From Chryseobacterium sp. BLS98 (GTDB lineage: Bacteria; Bacteroidota; Bacteroidia; Flavobacteriales; Weeksellaceae): a stretch of DNA of 64,000 nt. A model generated the notes under the pieces. The model had not been told where the DNA came from. It ran no database searches and saw only the letters and a list, made by a program, of their open reading frames with translations. Position 1 is the stretch's first letter, and every line of letters starts with the position of its first letter. The stretch covers positions 1,028,872 to 1,092,871 of the forward strand of contig NZ_LFNF01000001.1 in NCBI RefSeq assembly GCF_001045445.1. Direction: 5' to 3'. Made by a program: the position numbers and the translations under genes. Below, piece by piece: positions 48,703 to 58,745 of the stretch.

Positions 48703-50694
48703 TTACTCTTTCAATGCTGCAATCTCATCTCTGAGTTTGGCAGCTTTTATAAAATCAAGGTTTTTGGCTGCTGCTTCCATTTCTTTCTGCTTCTGGCTGA
48801 TAATTTTTTCAATATCCTTATCACCGTAGCTTGCTTTTGTTTCTGCAGCTTTTTGAAGAATCTCTTTCTGGGTATATTTCGGATCCGGGAAGTCTTTGCT
48901 TCTTCCCACAAGATTTTCTGAAATCTTTTTATTTAAAGCCTGAGGTACGAGCCCGTTTGCTTCATTATGCTGTATCTGTTTACTTCGGCGGTATTCTGTC
49001 TCGTCCAGGGTTGCCTGCATGGATTTGGTGATCTTATCCGCATACATGATCGCTTTACCATTGATATTCCTTGCAGCACGCCCTACAGTCTGTATCATGG
49101 ACCTTCTGCTTCTGAGCATTCCTTCTTTATCGGCATCCAGAATGGCTACCAGAGATACTTCAGGAAGATCAAGCCCTTCTCTTAGCAGATTGACTCCGAT
49201 TAGTACGTCAAAAAGCCCCAAACGAAGGTCCTGCATGATCTGGATACGCTCAAGGGTTTCTACATCCGAGTGGATATATCTCGTTCTGATCCCGAATTTT
49301 GTAAAGTATTTGGTAAGTTCCTCGGCCATTTTCTTCGTTAAGGTAGTTACCAGAACCCTTTCATCGGCATCCGCTCTTTTTTGGATTTCTTCCATTAAAT
49401 CATCAATCTGGTTGATACTCGGTCTGACCTCGATTACCGGATCTAAAAGACCTGTCGGACGGATGATCTGTTCAATATAAGCCCCACCGGTTTTTTCAAG
49501 TTCATAATCTGCAGGTGTTGCAGAGACATAAATTACCTGATTCTGCATGGATTCAAACTCTTCAAATTTAAGAGGCCTGTTGTCCATCGCGGCAGGAAGC
49601 CTGAAACCGTATTCCACCAATGATTCTTTTCTGCTGCGGTCGCCCCCGTACATCGCATGAACCTGAGGAACGGTAACGTGGCTTTCGTCGATAACCATCA
49701 GGAAGTCCTTAGGAAAATAATCGATCAGGCAGAAAGGTCTTGAACCGGGAAGTCTTCCGTCAAGATATCTTGAGTAGTTTTCAATTCCTGAGCAATAACC
49801 TAATTCCTTGATCATTTCAAGATCAAGCTCCGTTCTTTCCTGAAGTCGTTTAGCTTCAAGAGGCTTCTCGATGGAGTTGAAAAAATCCACCTGCTTTACC
49901 ATATCATCCTGGATGTTTCTGATTGCTCCATTCAGAGTTTCTTTTGATGTTACAAAGAGATTGGCAGGGTAGATCTGGATCTGGTCAAAATTAGATTCAA
50001 CATTCCCGCTTACAGGATCAAAACTCTGAATTTTTTCAATTTCATCCCCGAAAAACTGAATCCTTACTGCATTATCAGCATAAGCTGGGAAAACATCAAT
50101 AACGTCTCCTTTTACCCGGAATGTACCTCTTTGGAAATCTCCCAATGTTCTGGAATATAATGCATTAACTAGTGAATGAAGTAAGGCTGTTCTGGTCACT
50201 TTTTCTCCGATGGCCAGTGAAATAAGCGATTTATGGAATTCTGAAGGGTTCCCGATACCGTAAATGCATGAAACGGAAGCTACGATTAGTACATCCCTTC
50301 TTCCTGAAAGCAGGCTGGCTGTTGCAGAAAGACGAAGTTTCTCCACTTCTTCATTGATGCTGAGATCTTTCTCGATATATGTTCCGGTTGTGGCAATATA
50401 TGCTTCCGGCTGATAGTAGTCGTAGTAGCTTACAAAATATTCAACGGCGTTATCAGGAAAAAATTCTTTAAACTCCATGAATAGCTGTGCTGCCAGGGTT
50501 TTGTTGTGAGCAAGAACCAAAGTGGGTTTTTGTACATTCTGTACAACATTTGCTATGGTAAAGGTTTTCCCGGAACCTGTTACCCCGAGAAGAGTCTGGT
50601 ATTTTTCGCCGATCTCAATACCTTCGGTAAGCTTTTCAATGGCTTGCGGCTGATCGCCTGTAGGTTTATATTCTGATTGAAGATTAAATTTCAT
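48703..50694 (-). CDS. uvrB: Excinuclease ABC subunit UvrB
   Basis: Damage-verifying helicase-like subunit of nucleotide excision repair. 663 residues from the ATG at 50694 (MKFNLQSEYKPTGDQPQAIE). Walker A GVTGSGKT at 37-44, the beta-hairpin region YYDYYQPEAYIATTGTYIEK, DEAD-like IDESHVTVPQVHAMYGGD, helicase motifs VLVTTLTKKMAEELTKYFTK, LIGVNLLREGLDLPEVSLV and IQTVGRAARN. The C-terminal UVR domain (EMEAAAKNLDFIKAAKLRDE) contacts UvrC. Seven extra codons upstream overlap the promoter box and were left out. Single gene. Confidence 0.97.
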   Translation of the reverse strand: MKFNLQSEYKPTGDQPQAIEKLTEGIEIGEKYQTLLGVTGSGKTFTIANVVQNVQKPTLVLAHNKTLAAQLFMEFKEFFPDNAVEYFVSYYDYYQPEAYIATTGTYIEKDLSINEEVEKLRLSATASLLSGRRDVLIVASVSCIYGIGNPSEFHKSLISLAIGEKVTRTALLHSLVNALYSRTLGDFQRGTFRVKGDVIDVFPAYADNAVRIQFFGDEIEKIQSFDPVSGNVESNFDQIQIYPANLFVTSKETLNGAIRNIQDDMVKQVDFFNSIEKPLEAKRLQERTELDLEMIKELGYCSGIENYSRYLDGRLPGSRPFCLIDYFPKDFLMVIDESHVTVPQVHAMYGGDRSRKESLVEYGFRLPAAMDNRPLKFEEFESMQNQVIYVSATPADYELEKTGGAYIEQIIRPTGLLDPVIEVRPSINQIDDLMEEIQKRADADERVLVTTLTKKMAEELTKYFTKFGIRTRYIHSDVETLERIQIMQDLRLGLFDVLIGVNLLREGLDLPEVSLVAILDADKEGMLRSRRSMIQTVGRAARNINGKAIMYADKITKSMQATLDETEYRRSKQIQHNEANGLVPQALNKKISENLVGRSKDFPDPKYTQKEILQKAAETKASYGDKDIEKIISQKQKEMEAAAKNLDFIKAAKLRDEIAALKE

Positions 50695-50712
50695 AGGAAA
50701 TGATGTATACAA

Positions 50713-50720
50713 CAAAAATA
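50713..50720 (-). promoter_or_regulatory. uvrB promoter -7 box
   Basis: Minus strand TATTTTTG, 18 bases before the uvrB ATG. No LexA-like site was recognised nearby. Confidence 0.5.
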
Positions 50721-50912
50721 CGAAAGAAATTTTTAGCCTTCATAAAGTATTTGAAAATGACTGTTTTGACGACAACTTTTTTCATCCCCCTTTTTAAATG
50801 CAAAATAAAAAACGCTATATAAGTAACATTTTTTCATTATTTATAAATTTATACCCATAAATTTTTATGGCATTATTTTTCTATTTATCTTTTTACACCA
50901 AATCTTAATGCT

Positions 50913-52130
50913 ATGAAATTCAATCAATTTTATGTACCGGCACTCAGTGTGTTCTTACTTTTATCTTCGTGTAAAAAGAATAACGCCAATGCGCAGCAGA
51001 CAGGAAACGACGGTAGTGTAGAAACCGGAAAACCGAACACAAACTACCAACCGGCTTTTAAGGGGCAAACCAGAATTAAAGCTGTAAAAACAACAACTGC
51101 CTATAAAGTGGAAGTTCTTAATAAAGACCTCGGCCGGCCTTGGGGAATTATTAATCTGCCAGACGGGAAGTTTCTTATTACCGATAAAAATGGTCATATG
51201 AACATCGTTTCCACTGATGGAAAACAGGTCTCAAAAATTGAAGGCTTCCCAAAAGTAGATGCAAAAGGACAGGGAGGAATGCTGGATGTAGCTCTTGATC
51301 CGGATTTTAAAACCAATCAGATTATTTATTTCAGCTTCTCTGAGCCGTTTGGAAAAGGGAATCTGACATCTGTAGCAAAAGGAAAACTTTCAGCACATCT
51401 TAAAAATATATCGGAAGTTAAGGTTATTTTCCGTGCTGAACCTTCCTATGATGGCGACAAGCATTACGGAAGCAGGCTGGCATTTGACAAAGACGGAAAC
51501 CTTTTTGTAAGTACCGGGGAAAGATCTGATAAGGAAACAAGGGTGTATGCCCAAAGAACAGATAATTATCTTGGAAAAATACTGAAGATCACGAAAGACG
51601 GTAAACCCGCCCCTGGAAACCCATTTATAGGAAAACAAGGATTTAAGCCTGAAATTTATGCTTATGGAGTAAGAAATCCACAGGGAATGGCAATAGATCC
51701 GAACGGAACACTCTGGGATGTTGAGATGGGTCCAAGAGGAGGAGATGAAATCAACCTGATACAACCCGGAAAAAATTACGGCTGGGGAGATGTAACCTAT
51801 GGAATTGAATACTCAGGAGCTAAGGTAGGAAATGGAATTACCCAAAAAGAGGGTACGGAACAACCTGTTTATTACTGGGATCCTGTAATTTCTCCAAGCG
51901 GGGTTACTTTCTATACCGGAAACATTGAGGAATGGAAGGGAAATCTAATCATCGGATGTCTTAGCGGCGAACATATTAACAGGATTGTAATGAAAGATAA
52001 TAAAGTAGTAGGCGAAGAGCGGCTGCTTGCCGACCAAAAAGAACGTTTCAGAGATGTTCTGGATGGAATGGACGGTAATCTGTATGCCGTGACAGACAGC
52101 GGAAAATTATATAAAATTTCTAAAAAGTAA
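50913..52130 (+). CDS. PQQ-dependent sugar dehydrogenase (soluble GDH-like) lipoprotein
   Basis: 405 residues. Lipoprotein signal with Cys at 20 ([17 protein letters not shown]), then a six-bladed propeller of the soluble glucose/sorbosone dehydrogenase family. Landmarks: [40 protein letters not shown] with [65 protein letters not shown] and the last blade with [16 protein letters not shown]. The protein probably oxidises a sugar or polyol in the periplasm or at the surface. No pqq biosynthesis genes are nearby. Followed by a terminator. Confidence 0.9.
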   Translation: MKFNQFYVPALSVFLLLSSCKKNNANAQQTGNDGSVETGKPNTNYQPAFKGQTRIKAVKTTTAYKVEVLNKDLGRPWGIINLPDGKFLITDKNGHMNIVSTDGKQVSKIEGFPKVDAKGQGGMLDVALDPDFKTNQIIYFSFSEPFGKGNLTSVAKGKLSAHLKNISEVKVIFRAEPSYDGDKHYGSRLAFDKDGNLFVSTGERSDKETRVYAQRTDNYLGKILKITKDGKPAPGNPFIGKQGFKPEIYAYGVRNPQGMAIDPNGTLWDVEMGPRGGDEINLIQPGKNYGWGDVTYGIEYSGAKVGNGITQKEGTEQPVYYWDPVISPSGVTFYTGNIEEWKGNLIIGCLSGEHINRIVMKDNKVVGEERLLADQKERFRDVLDGMDGNLYAVTDSGKLYKISKK

Positions 52131-52138
52131 ATAAAGAT

Positions 52139-52180
52139 AAAGAGACTGTATTATGGATATTATCCTGGTACAGTCTCTTT
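52139..52180. terminator. Terminator between convergent dehydrogenase and TonB receptor genes
   Basis: 12-bp perfect stem AAAGAGACTGTA / TACAGTCTCTTT with an 18-base loop that itself has GGATATTATCC. T-rich on the minus strand. Confidence 0.75.
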
Positions 52181-52198
52181 CATAAAAAAAATAATTAT

Positions 52199-54628
52199 TT
52201 AAAACTTAAAATTAAGTCGTGCGAAAGCCTGTCTTCCGGCAAAGCCCATCTGGACAGGGTCAAAAATTCCTCCTGATTCCGTATTTCCGTCTACAGCAGC
52301 GGTTTGTAATGTAGGATAACGGTTGAATAAGTTTTTGCTTCCAATAGTCAGGTTGAGGTTTTTGGAGAATTCATATCCAAAAGAAATGTCGGTAGTTACT
52401 TTTGCGCCATAAAACTGGTAATCATCTGCTCCACCATACCCGATTAGTTTCACTTTGTCAAACCTTACAAGCTGAACATTGGCATTGAACTTATTGATTT
52501 TATAATTTAAGTTCAGATTAACCTTAGTTTTAGGAGCCGAAGCTAAAATAAATGCCTTTTCCCTTGCGCTTAAAAAGATATCTTCTTTGCCTTTTAGCTT
52601 TTCTGGAACATTTACTTTAGTAATCTCCATATCATTATAGTTTCCTGCTAATGTGGCGGTAAGTTTTCCCGGACCAACATTATCAGTGTAGCTTAAAATA
52701 ACATCTACTCCTTTAGTTCTTGTATCTAGTGCATTAGAAAAGAATTGAGCTTGATCAATGTGGTTGGCGACTAGAATATCACCGATGGCATCGTCATCTT
52801 GAGGAAAATTTCCTGTTAAAACTATTCTGTCCTTGACTTTAATGTAATAACCATCTATTGTTGCTGTAAATTTTGCAGTATTAAACGTAAATCCGGCGCT
52901 TCCATTTAAAGATGTCTCCTGTTTTAATTGAGGAATTACAAGTTTTGCAAGATCACTATCATTGGCAGCAAGCTGGATTGTTACAAGTTTGTTAGCCTGG
53001 AAATTCGTAAACTGAAGGCTGTAATATTTTTGTGCCAAAGAAGGGGCTCTGAATCCGGTGGAAACAGATCCTCTGAAGGCAAACTGTGGGGTAAATGCAT
53101 ATCGTGTCGCAAATTTACCATTCAAAGTGCTTCCGAAATCATTGTAATTCTCAAACCTTCCGGCTACGCTAACCATCCATTTTTTAGTAATATCTAGCTC
53201 GGTATCTACATAAGCAGCAAAATTGTTCCTGTTTTTTTTAAATTCCTGGGAATATCCAGGAAACCCTTGTGATCCTCCTGGTCTTGTATTCCCATTGAGA
53301 GGGTTCTTCACCCACAAACTTTCTGGAGTATCAGTTGTTACAACATTCCCATTGATGTCATACATGGCATAAGACGCTTCTTCTCCCTTGATGAGCTCAA
53401 ACTGCTCATACCTGAATTCAGATCCGAAAGCAACGTTTAAACCTTCCAGTACTTTGAACTGTTTTGAAGCATTAAATCCGGTTGTATTCTGTAAAAGAGC
53501 ATGCCCGCCGGCATTGAAACTCGTGGGTGACTTTACTCCCAGAGTAGCATTAATGGTATTGTCTATCTGATAAGTAAACCTGTTGCTTCCGAATGCATTG
53601 TAAAAATCAACATCCCAATTGGCAACCTTAAATTTCAGGCCGTTATCGAACGTGAAATCTGTAATGCTTGTATTCTCTATCGGGTTAAAACCATTAGGGT
53701 ATATTTCAGGAATATTTCCATCGGCATCCGGAGTTCTTGTCCATGCATAAGCATTGGTTTTACGGTAAGAAAACCCCTGTCGGGAATAGAATTTTAAGCC
53801 GTCAGATAAAGGCAGCTCCACGTTTCCGAAGAAATAAACATTCTGGGATTTTGCATCACCAAATCTTTCTCTCGGGGATGTATATTTTTCAGGGTTTGCA
53901 TTTCTTATAGTGCGGTCTTTATTAACGAATTCAACGGTGAAGTTACCGAATCCACCCTTATTTCCTATTTTCGTTCCTAAATTTCCGCTGAAATCAAAGG
54001 TGGTTCCGTCTACTTTATGATCCGATACCACATCATTGCTTCCCGGACTTTTAAAAAGATTCATTCCGTAAAATGCGTTGCCTTCAAAGCCATGATTGCG
54101 GTCATTAAGAATAACGTTGATAACCCCGGCAATTGCATCAGAACCATATTGTGCGGAAGCTCCGTCACGGAGCACTTCAATCCTTTTTATAGCTCCGATG
54201 GGAATGGTATTCATGTCCGAACCTGTATTTCCCCTTCCTTTTGTTCCGAAAACGTTGATCAGGGAAGATTGGTGGTATCTTTTTCCGTTCAGTAAGAGAA
54301 GGGTTTGATCAGGTCCAAGTCCCCGCAATGTTGCCGGATCCGTGGCATCAGCTCCATCCGATCCGGACTGTTTATTGGAATTGAATGAAGGTGCACTGAA
54401 CTGAAGAAGCTGGTTGACTTCTATCTGCCCCGTTGACTGACTTACCTGTTTGATGTCAATGACGTCAACAGGAACAGGGGTATTGGTAACAGTTCTCTTC
54501 TTATTCCGGCTTCCGGTAATGGAAACTTCATCTATTTTTGATTCTTTGGAAATGGTATCATTAGTATTTTGGGAATACAGTAGTGATGCAGTTCCTAAAA
54601 AAAGAATGCTCGTGTACTTCAATCTCAT
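52199..54628 (-). CDS. TonB-dependent outer membrane receptor
   Basis: 809 residues, substrate unknown. Signal peptide MRLKYTSILFLGTASLLYS, short linker with KIDEVSITGSRNKKRTVTNT as TonB-box region, plug domain at about 55-170 (VNQLLQFSAPSFNSNKQSGS, LRGLGPDQTLLLLNGKRYHQ, IKRIEVLRDGASAQYGSDAI), barrel ending FARLNFKF. SAPSFN and LNGKRxH motifs are typical of a class of receptors without a carboxypeptidase-like domain that import diverse small molecules. Single gene with its own -7 box and terminator. No SusD-like partner, so not a polysaccharide uptake pair. Confidence 0.93.
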   Translation of the reverse strand: MRLKYTSILFLGTASLLYSQNTNDTISKESKIDEVSITGSRNKKRTVTNTPVPVDVIDIKQVSQSTGQIEVNQLLQFSAPSFNSNKQSGSDGADATDPATLRGLGPDQTLLLLNGKRYHQSSLINVFGTKGRGNTGSDMNTIPIGAIKRIEVLRDGASAQYGSDAIAGVINVILNDRNHGFEGNAFYGMNLFKSPGSNDVVSDHKVDGTTFDFSGNLGTKIGNKGGFGNFTVEFVNKDRTIRNANPEKYTSPRERFGDAKSQNVYFFGNVELPLSDGLKFYSRQGFSYRKTNAYAWTRTPDADGNIPEIYPNGFNPIENTSITDFTFDNGLKFKVANWDVDFYNAFGSNRFTYQIDNTINATLGVKSPTSFNAGGHALLQNTTGFNASKQFKVLEGLNVAFGSEFRYEQFELIKGEEASYAMYDINGNVVTTDTPESLWVKNPLNGNTRPGGSQGFPGYSQEFKKNRNNFAAYVDTELDITKKWMVSVAGRFENYNDFGSTLNGKFATRYAFTPQFAFRGSVSTGFRAPSLAQKYYSLQFTNFQANKLVTIQLAANDSDLAKLVIPQLKQETSLNGSAGFTFNTAKFTATIDGYYIKVKDRIVLTGNFPQDDDAIGDILVANHIDQAQFFSNALDTRTKGVDVILSYTDNVGPGKLTATLAGNYNDMEITKVNVPEKLKGKEDIFLSAREKAFILASAPKTKVNLNLNYKINKFNANVQLVRFDKVKLIGYGGADDYQFYGAKVTTDISFGYEFSKNLNLTIGSKNLFNRYPTLQTAAVDGNTESGGIFDPVQMGFAGRQAFARLNFKF

Positions 54629-54655
54629 ATTTCGTATTTAAGTTAGTGATTATAT

Positions 54656-54663
54656 CAAAAATA
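54656..54663 (-). promoter_or_regulatory. Promoter -7 box for the TonB receptor gene
   Basis: Minus strand TATTTTTG, 27 bases before the ATG at 54628. Confidence 0.45.
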
Positions 54664-54790
54664 TTGAATTTTACTATTAAATCAATATGAAAATACGCTA
54701 TTGTGTAAGAATTATTTAAATTAAGTTAAATTTTCATTAAATAAAGAAAAATATAAACTTAAAATACATAAATTAAGAAAATTTTTAACT

Positions 54791-55948
54791 TTAAAAACTT
54801 TTAATTATACGATCAAGCCCTTCTTCTAAAATTTCCCGGGACGTAGAAAAGCAGATTCTGATATGTCCTTCTGCCCCTTTTCCGAACCATCTTTCTGATC
54901 CGGGAACCACGGCTACCTTTCCATGCTGTAATACGTGTTGTGTAAATTCATCGCTGGTTAAATTATTTTGAATTTTCGGGAATAATACAAAAGTGGCTTC
55001 GGGTAAATTGGGGCTAAGGATTTCTGAATGGTTCAGGATGTTAAAAGCAAGGTCTCTGTTGTGCTGAAGATGGTTCAGGAACTCTTTATACCAGGGTTTT
55101 GCCCTTTCCAGAGCCACACTCCCTGCGATCTGTGAAAGTGTTGAAACTCCTTCTATTGTAGAATTAAAATTGGATTTTTCTGTAAAATCATCAAGGATTT
55201 CCTGGTCATTGCATAAAACGGCACCGATTCTCAGCCCTGCAATTCCAAATGATTTTGAAAATCCATATACCGTAAAGCTCTTTTTCTTCGCTTCTTCTGA
55301 AACTGAAGAATAGGTATGAAATTCTTTATCGTCATAAATAATATCGCTCCATATTTCATCACTCATTACCCAAAGGTCATGGGCGGACGCAATTTCTGAT
55401 ATTTTTTTCAAAACTTCCTTAGAATATACTTTTCCCAGTGGATTGTGGGGATTGCATATGCTGATCAGTTTTGTTTTGGGATTGATGAGTTCTATAAGTT
55501 TTTCAAAATCGATAGCTCCCGATATATGATCTACCGGGCACAGCCTTACGGTTCCGCCGGCTGCCTCCACAGATTTTTTAAACAGGAAGTCTACAGGGTC
55601 TAAAATAATAGCCTCATCTCCCGGCTTTAAAACATAGGAAGCGATCAGGAACATTCCCTGCGCAGCACTGTTGACGGCAAGTACATTTTCCGGGGTAAAA
55701 CTGCCGTGTTTTTCTATGTTAAAATGTTCGGCAACGTTTTTCTTGAACTCCGGAAGCCCGGAGAATGGTCCGTAACTCAAATAGCCGTCTTTTATATACT
55801 CAATAATTCCCTGCTCTATTTCCGGAGCGGTTCTGAAGTCCGGGTCAGCAGCGGTAAGAGGAATAATACCTTCTTCTATAGTGGCCCATCTTCCGTTATA
55901 AGCTTTCCTTTTTAAAGCATCAAAATTAATATCGTTGTTGGTAAACAT
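54791..55948 (-). CDS. MalY/PatB-like PLP aminotransferase (fold type I)
   Basis: 385 residues, cytoplasmic. Fold type I aminotransferase landmarks: IPLTAADPDFRTAPEIEQGI, GYLSYGPFSGLPEFKKNVAE, ISICNPHNPLGKVYSKEVLK, VMSDEIWSDIIYDD, the PLP-lysine region TVYGFSKSFGIAGLRIGAVL and the C-terminal Arg in GHIRICFSTSREILEEGLDR. Could be an amino acid transaminase or a C-S lyase; the MalY type is suggested by the DEIWSD stretch. The stop-to-start gap to the FAD monooxygenase upstream is only 4 bases, so the two act in one operon and probably on one small molecule. Confidence 0.82.
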   Translation of the reverse strand: MFTNNDINFDALKRKAYNGRWATIEEGIIPLTAADPDFRTAPEIEQGIIEYIKDGYLSYGPFSGLPEFKKNVAEHFNIEKHGSFTPENVLAVNSAAQGMFLIASYVLKPGDEAIILDPVDFLFKKSVEAAGGTVRLCPVDHISGAIDFEKLIELINPKTKLISICNPHNPLGKVYSKEVLKKISEIASAHDLWVMSDEIWSDIIYDDKEFHTYSSVSEEAKKKSFTVYGFSKSFGIAGLRIGAVLCNDQEILDDFTEKSNFNSTIEGVSTLSQIAGSVALERAKPWYKEFLNHLQHNRDLAFNILNHSEILSPNLPEATFVLFPKIQNNLTSDEFTQHVLQHGKVAVVPGSERWFGKGAEGHIRICFSTSREILEEGLDRIIKSF

Positions 55949-55952
55949 TTCT

Positions 55953-57032
55953 TTATTTATATGATATGGGTAAAATATTTTCTGTCTGCTCGTGAAGAGG
56001 TTTTAAAAACTGATCCAGCAGAATCCTTCCGTTTCTGATGTGGATTTCTATTTCAGGCTTTCTTTCCGCTTCGTACTTTCTGAATGCTTCAGCGGGACCC
56101 TTTTCTGAAATCAGATGTTGGGTCAGTGTAAAAGAATCCTTTAATGCTGAGGTTACCCCCTGGCTCGTAAAGGGAATAAGCGGATGAGCAGCATCTCCGA
56201 TGAAAACAATATTATCCTTATAAAAAGGATTAAGTTTTTCCAGCTCATAAACCCTCCACAAATGAACATTTTTGTAATCGGATTCCTTAACGATAGAAGA
56301 TACCATGGGATCCCACTCATCGAAAACTTCAAACATATAGTTTTTAAGGTTGTCAACAGAACATTGCTCACTGATCTTATATTTTTCATTGTCAAACTGT
56401 GAATACCAAAGTATCGTGTCTTCAGAAAGCTTAAGGATTCCAAAAGTCAGCCCGCCGTCTTCATGGTGATATTTCATAAAATTATTTTCAAGGCGGGCGG
56501 CAATATCCTTATGTTTGATGATATTGACAATTTCGCTTTCCTGTACGGACCGCATCACTTCATCCTCAAATATTTGCCTCCTGATACGGCTTTTAGATCC
56601 ATCAGAAACAATCGCCAGATCAGAGTCTATATAGGTTCCGTCCTGTTTTTTCAGTTTTCCTTTTTGGAGATGACATGGGGTTATTGTTTCACCATAGGTA
56701 ATTTTTCCGGCCGGAATATTCCTGGCAAGAATCTCGATCAGGGAGCTTCTGGAAATAACAAAGACATCCTGCAGCTCTTTTTCTGCAAGTATTTTTCCAG
56801 TATGGGAATACCGGATATATTTTTTTAAAAAGTTACCTTGTTTAAAAAGTACAGACGGATCAATAATCTGTGAAAGATATTCTATTCCTTCTTTCGGAAG
56901 CAGAAAACCATGGCCGGTAAGATCATCTTTCTTTCTCCTTTCGTAAATGTGGTAATCTAATTGGTGTTTTTCTAAGTAACTCGCTATGCTTAAGCCGGAG
57001 ATGCCGGCGCCCACGACAGCAATTTTGTTCAT
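55953..57032 (-). CDS. FAD-dependent monooxygenase (PHBH-like)
   Basis: 359 residues, cytoplasmic. FAD-binding start IAVVGAGISGLSIASYLEKH at 4-23 (GxGxxG), the ISRSSLIEILA region, the DG motif DLAIVSDGSKSRIRRQIF and the second FAD motif IVFIGDAAHPLIPFTSQGVT. This is the group A flavin hydroxylase pattern, with relatives acting on aromatic acids, kynurenine or tetracyclines. I see nothing specific to the TetX clade. First gene of a two-gene operon with a MalY-like aminotransferase, downstream of a TACATTTG box. Substrate unknown. Confidence 0.82.
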   Translation of the reverse strand: MNKIAVVGAGISGLSIASYLEKHQLDYHIYERRKKDDLTGHGFLLPKEGIEYLSQIIDPSVLFKQGNFLKKYIRYSHTGKILAEKELQDVFVISRSSLIEILARNIPAGKITYGETITPCHLQKGKLKKQDGTYIDSDLAIVSDGSKSRIRRQIFEDEVMRSVQESEIVNIIKHKDIAARLENNFMKYHHEDGGLTFGILKLSEDTILWYSQFDNEKYKISEQCSVDNLKNYMFEVFDEWDPMVSSIVKESDYKNVHLWRVYELEKLNPFYKDNIVFIGDAAHPLIPFTSQGVTSALKDSFTLTQHLISEKGPAEAFRKYEAERKPEIEIHIRNGRILLDQFLKPLHEQTENILPISYK

Positions 57033-57100
57033 CTCGGAATAGTGGATTTTTTCAGTTAGTGTTTCAGCTTACGTTCTGTAAACTATTTATTTGATAAGTG

Positions 57101-57108
57101 CAAATGTA
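57101..57108 (-). promoter_or_regulatory. Promoter -7 box for the monooxygenase-aminotransferase operon
   Basis: Minus strand TACATTTG, 68 bases before the ATG. The rest of the 243-base gap is AT-rich with no other clear signal except the tryptophanase terminator. Confidence 0.45.
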
Positions 57109-57246
57109 AATTAAAAACATTCATTAATTGAAAAAAATAATTGGATATGGTTTAAAAATGATTGAATATAAAGTGAAAAACATAACATTTTGCATGCTGT
57201 CATGAAAAAAGTGCAGTTATTTCTTTCTTAAAGTTAATACATCAAA

Positions 57247-57270
57247 AAACCGGGAAATAAATCCCGGTTT
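57247..57270 (-). terminator. Terminator after tryptophanase
   Basis: 9-bp perfect stem AAACCGGGA / TCCCGGTTT with a 6-base loop, then TTGATG on the minus strand. Confidence 0.7.
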
Positions 57271-57275
57271 CAGTT

Positions 57276-58652
57276 TTATGCCTCTTCAAGCTGAACTGTA
57301 AAGTGTCTTAACAGATCAGGCTCCCAGGTTATTTTATACCCTTTGGAAATGTCTTCACGTCTTTCATAAACGTTTTTGATTGCTGCTGCAATATAATCCA
57401 TATGGTTATTCGTGTAGGTTCTTCTTGGGATGGCAAGACGCACAAGTTCCAGTTTCGGATAACGGTTTTCTCTGGTTTCAGGATCTCTGTCTGCCAGCAA
57501 TGTGCCGATCTCTACGGTTCTGATACCTGCTTCCTTGTAAATTTCCAGCCCTAAGGTTTGTGCCGGATATTCTGCCCGGGATACTTTGGGAAGGAAATTC
57601 AGGGAATCGATGAAAACAGCGTGACCTCCAATCGGCTTCTGAACGGGGATTCCGTATTCAATCAGTTTATTGCCAAGATATTCTACCTGTGAAATTCTGC
57701 TTTCAAGGTAAGCGAATTCAGTGGCCTCGTCCAATCCTACGGCTAAGGCAGCCATATCTCTTCCGGCCATTCCTCCGTAAGTGATGAAACCTTCGTAGAT
57801 AATTGTGAAATTGGAAGCTTTTCTGAAAACTTCTTCACTGTTTAAAGCTATAAATCCTCCGATATTGACCAGTCCGTCTTTTTTGGAGCTCATCGTCATT
57901 CCGTCCCCGTAAGAGAAGATCTCTTTACAGATTTCTTTAATGCTTCGGTTTTCCTGGCCCTGCTCTCTTTTTTTGATGAAATAGGCATTTTCTGCAAATC
58001 TTGCCGAATCGAAGAAAACAGGAATTCCATAACGGTCAGATAATTCTTTTACAGCTCTCATGTTTTCCAGAGAAACAGGCTGTCCTCCTGAAGAATTACA
58101 TGTAATGGTAATCAGACAGAAAGGAATATTTTCTTTCGGATGGCTTTTGTAGACCTCTTCCAGTTTTTCTAAATTGATGTTTCCTTTAAACGGGTGAAGA
58201 TCATTGATGTCAAAAGCTTCATCAATAGTACAGTCGATAGCGTGTGCTTTTCTGAACTCGATGTGTCCTTTGGTAGTGTCGAAATGGGAGTTTCCGGGCA
58301 CCACGTCACCTTCTTTTACAAGAACGGAGAAAAGGACGTTTTCAGCGGCTCTTCCCTGGTGGGTAGGCAGTAAATATTTAAATCCGGTGATTTTTTCAAC
58401 AGTATTCTGAAGCTGTTCAAAAGAGCGTGATCCTGCATAGCTTTCATCTCCGGTCATCAGGGCACCCCATTGTCTATCGGACATGGCTCCCGTCCCTGAA
58501 TCAGTAAGAAGATCAATGAAAACCTGTGATGATTTAAGGTTAAAAAGATTATAATTCGCTTCTTTAAGCCACTGTTCTCTTTCTTCTCTTGTAGACTGGC
58601 GGATTTCCTCTACCATTTTAATACGGAATGGTTCCGCGTACGGTAATTTCAT
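57276..58652 (-). CDS. tnaA: Tryptophanase
   Basis: PLP beta-eliminating lyase splitting tryptophan to indole, pyruvate and ammonia. 458 residues. Start LPYAEPFRIKMVEEIRQSTR, VFIDLLTDSGTGAMSDRQWG, YLLPTHQGRAAENVLF, ITCNSSGGQPVSLENMRAVK, FFDSARFAENAYFIK, and the PLP-lysine region GDGMTMSSKKDGLVNIGGFI. Tyrosine phenol-lyase is the close relative. The choice for tryptophanase comes from overall style; tyrosine-specific residues were not separable by eye. Upstream gap has no tnaC-like leader peptide that I can see. It follows the DUF502 gene in the same direction. Confidence 0.85.
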   Translation of the reverse strand: MKLPYAEPFRIKMVEEIRQSTREEREQWLKEANYNLFNLKSSQVFIDLLTDSGTGAMSDRQWGALMTGDESYAGSRSFEQLQNTVEKITGFKYLLPTHQGRAAENVLFSVLVKEGDVVPGNSHFDTTKGHIEFRKAHAIDCTIDEAFDINDLHPFKGNINLEKLEEVYKSHPKENIPFCLITITCNSSGGQPVSLENMRAVKELSDRYGIPVFFDSARFAENAYFIKKREQGQENRSIKEICKEIFSYGDGMTMSSKKDGLVNIGGFIALNSEEVFRKASNFTIIYEGFITYGGMAGRDMAALAVGLDEATEFAYLESRISQVEYLGNKLIEYGIPVQKPIGGHAVFIDSLNFLPKVSRAEYPAQTLGLEIYKEAGIRTVEIGTLLADRDPETRENRYPKLELVRLAIPRRTYTNNHMDYIAAAIKNVYERREDISKGYKITWEPDLLRHFTVQLEEA

Positions 58653-58745
58653 GCGTTAAAATATTTTATTAGATTGTTTGTAAAGAAAATTGGTTTGAAA
58701 ATAAATTCAAATTCATCAATATATATTTAAAAAGGAGCGGAAGAA

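Noticed and set aside
55953..57032. TetX-like tetracycline-inactivating monooxygenase
   Set aside because: Shares only the general FAD hydroxylase motifs; the substrate-domain sequence does not look like TetX and there is no resistance-gene context.
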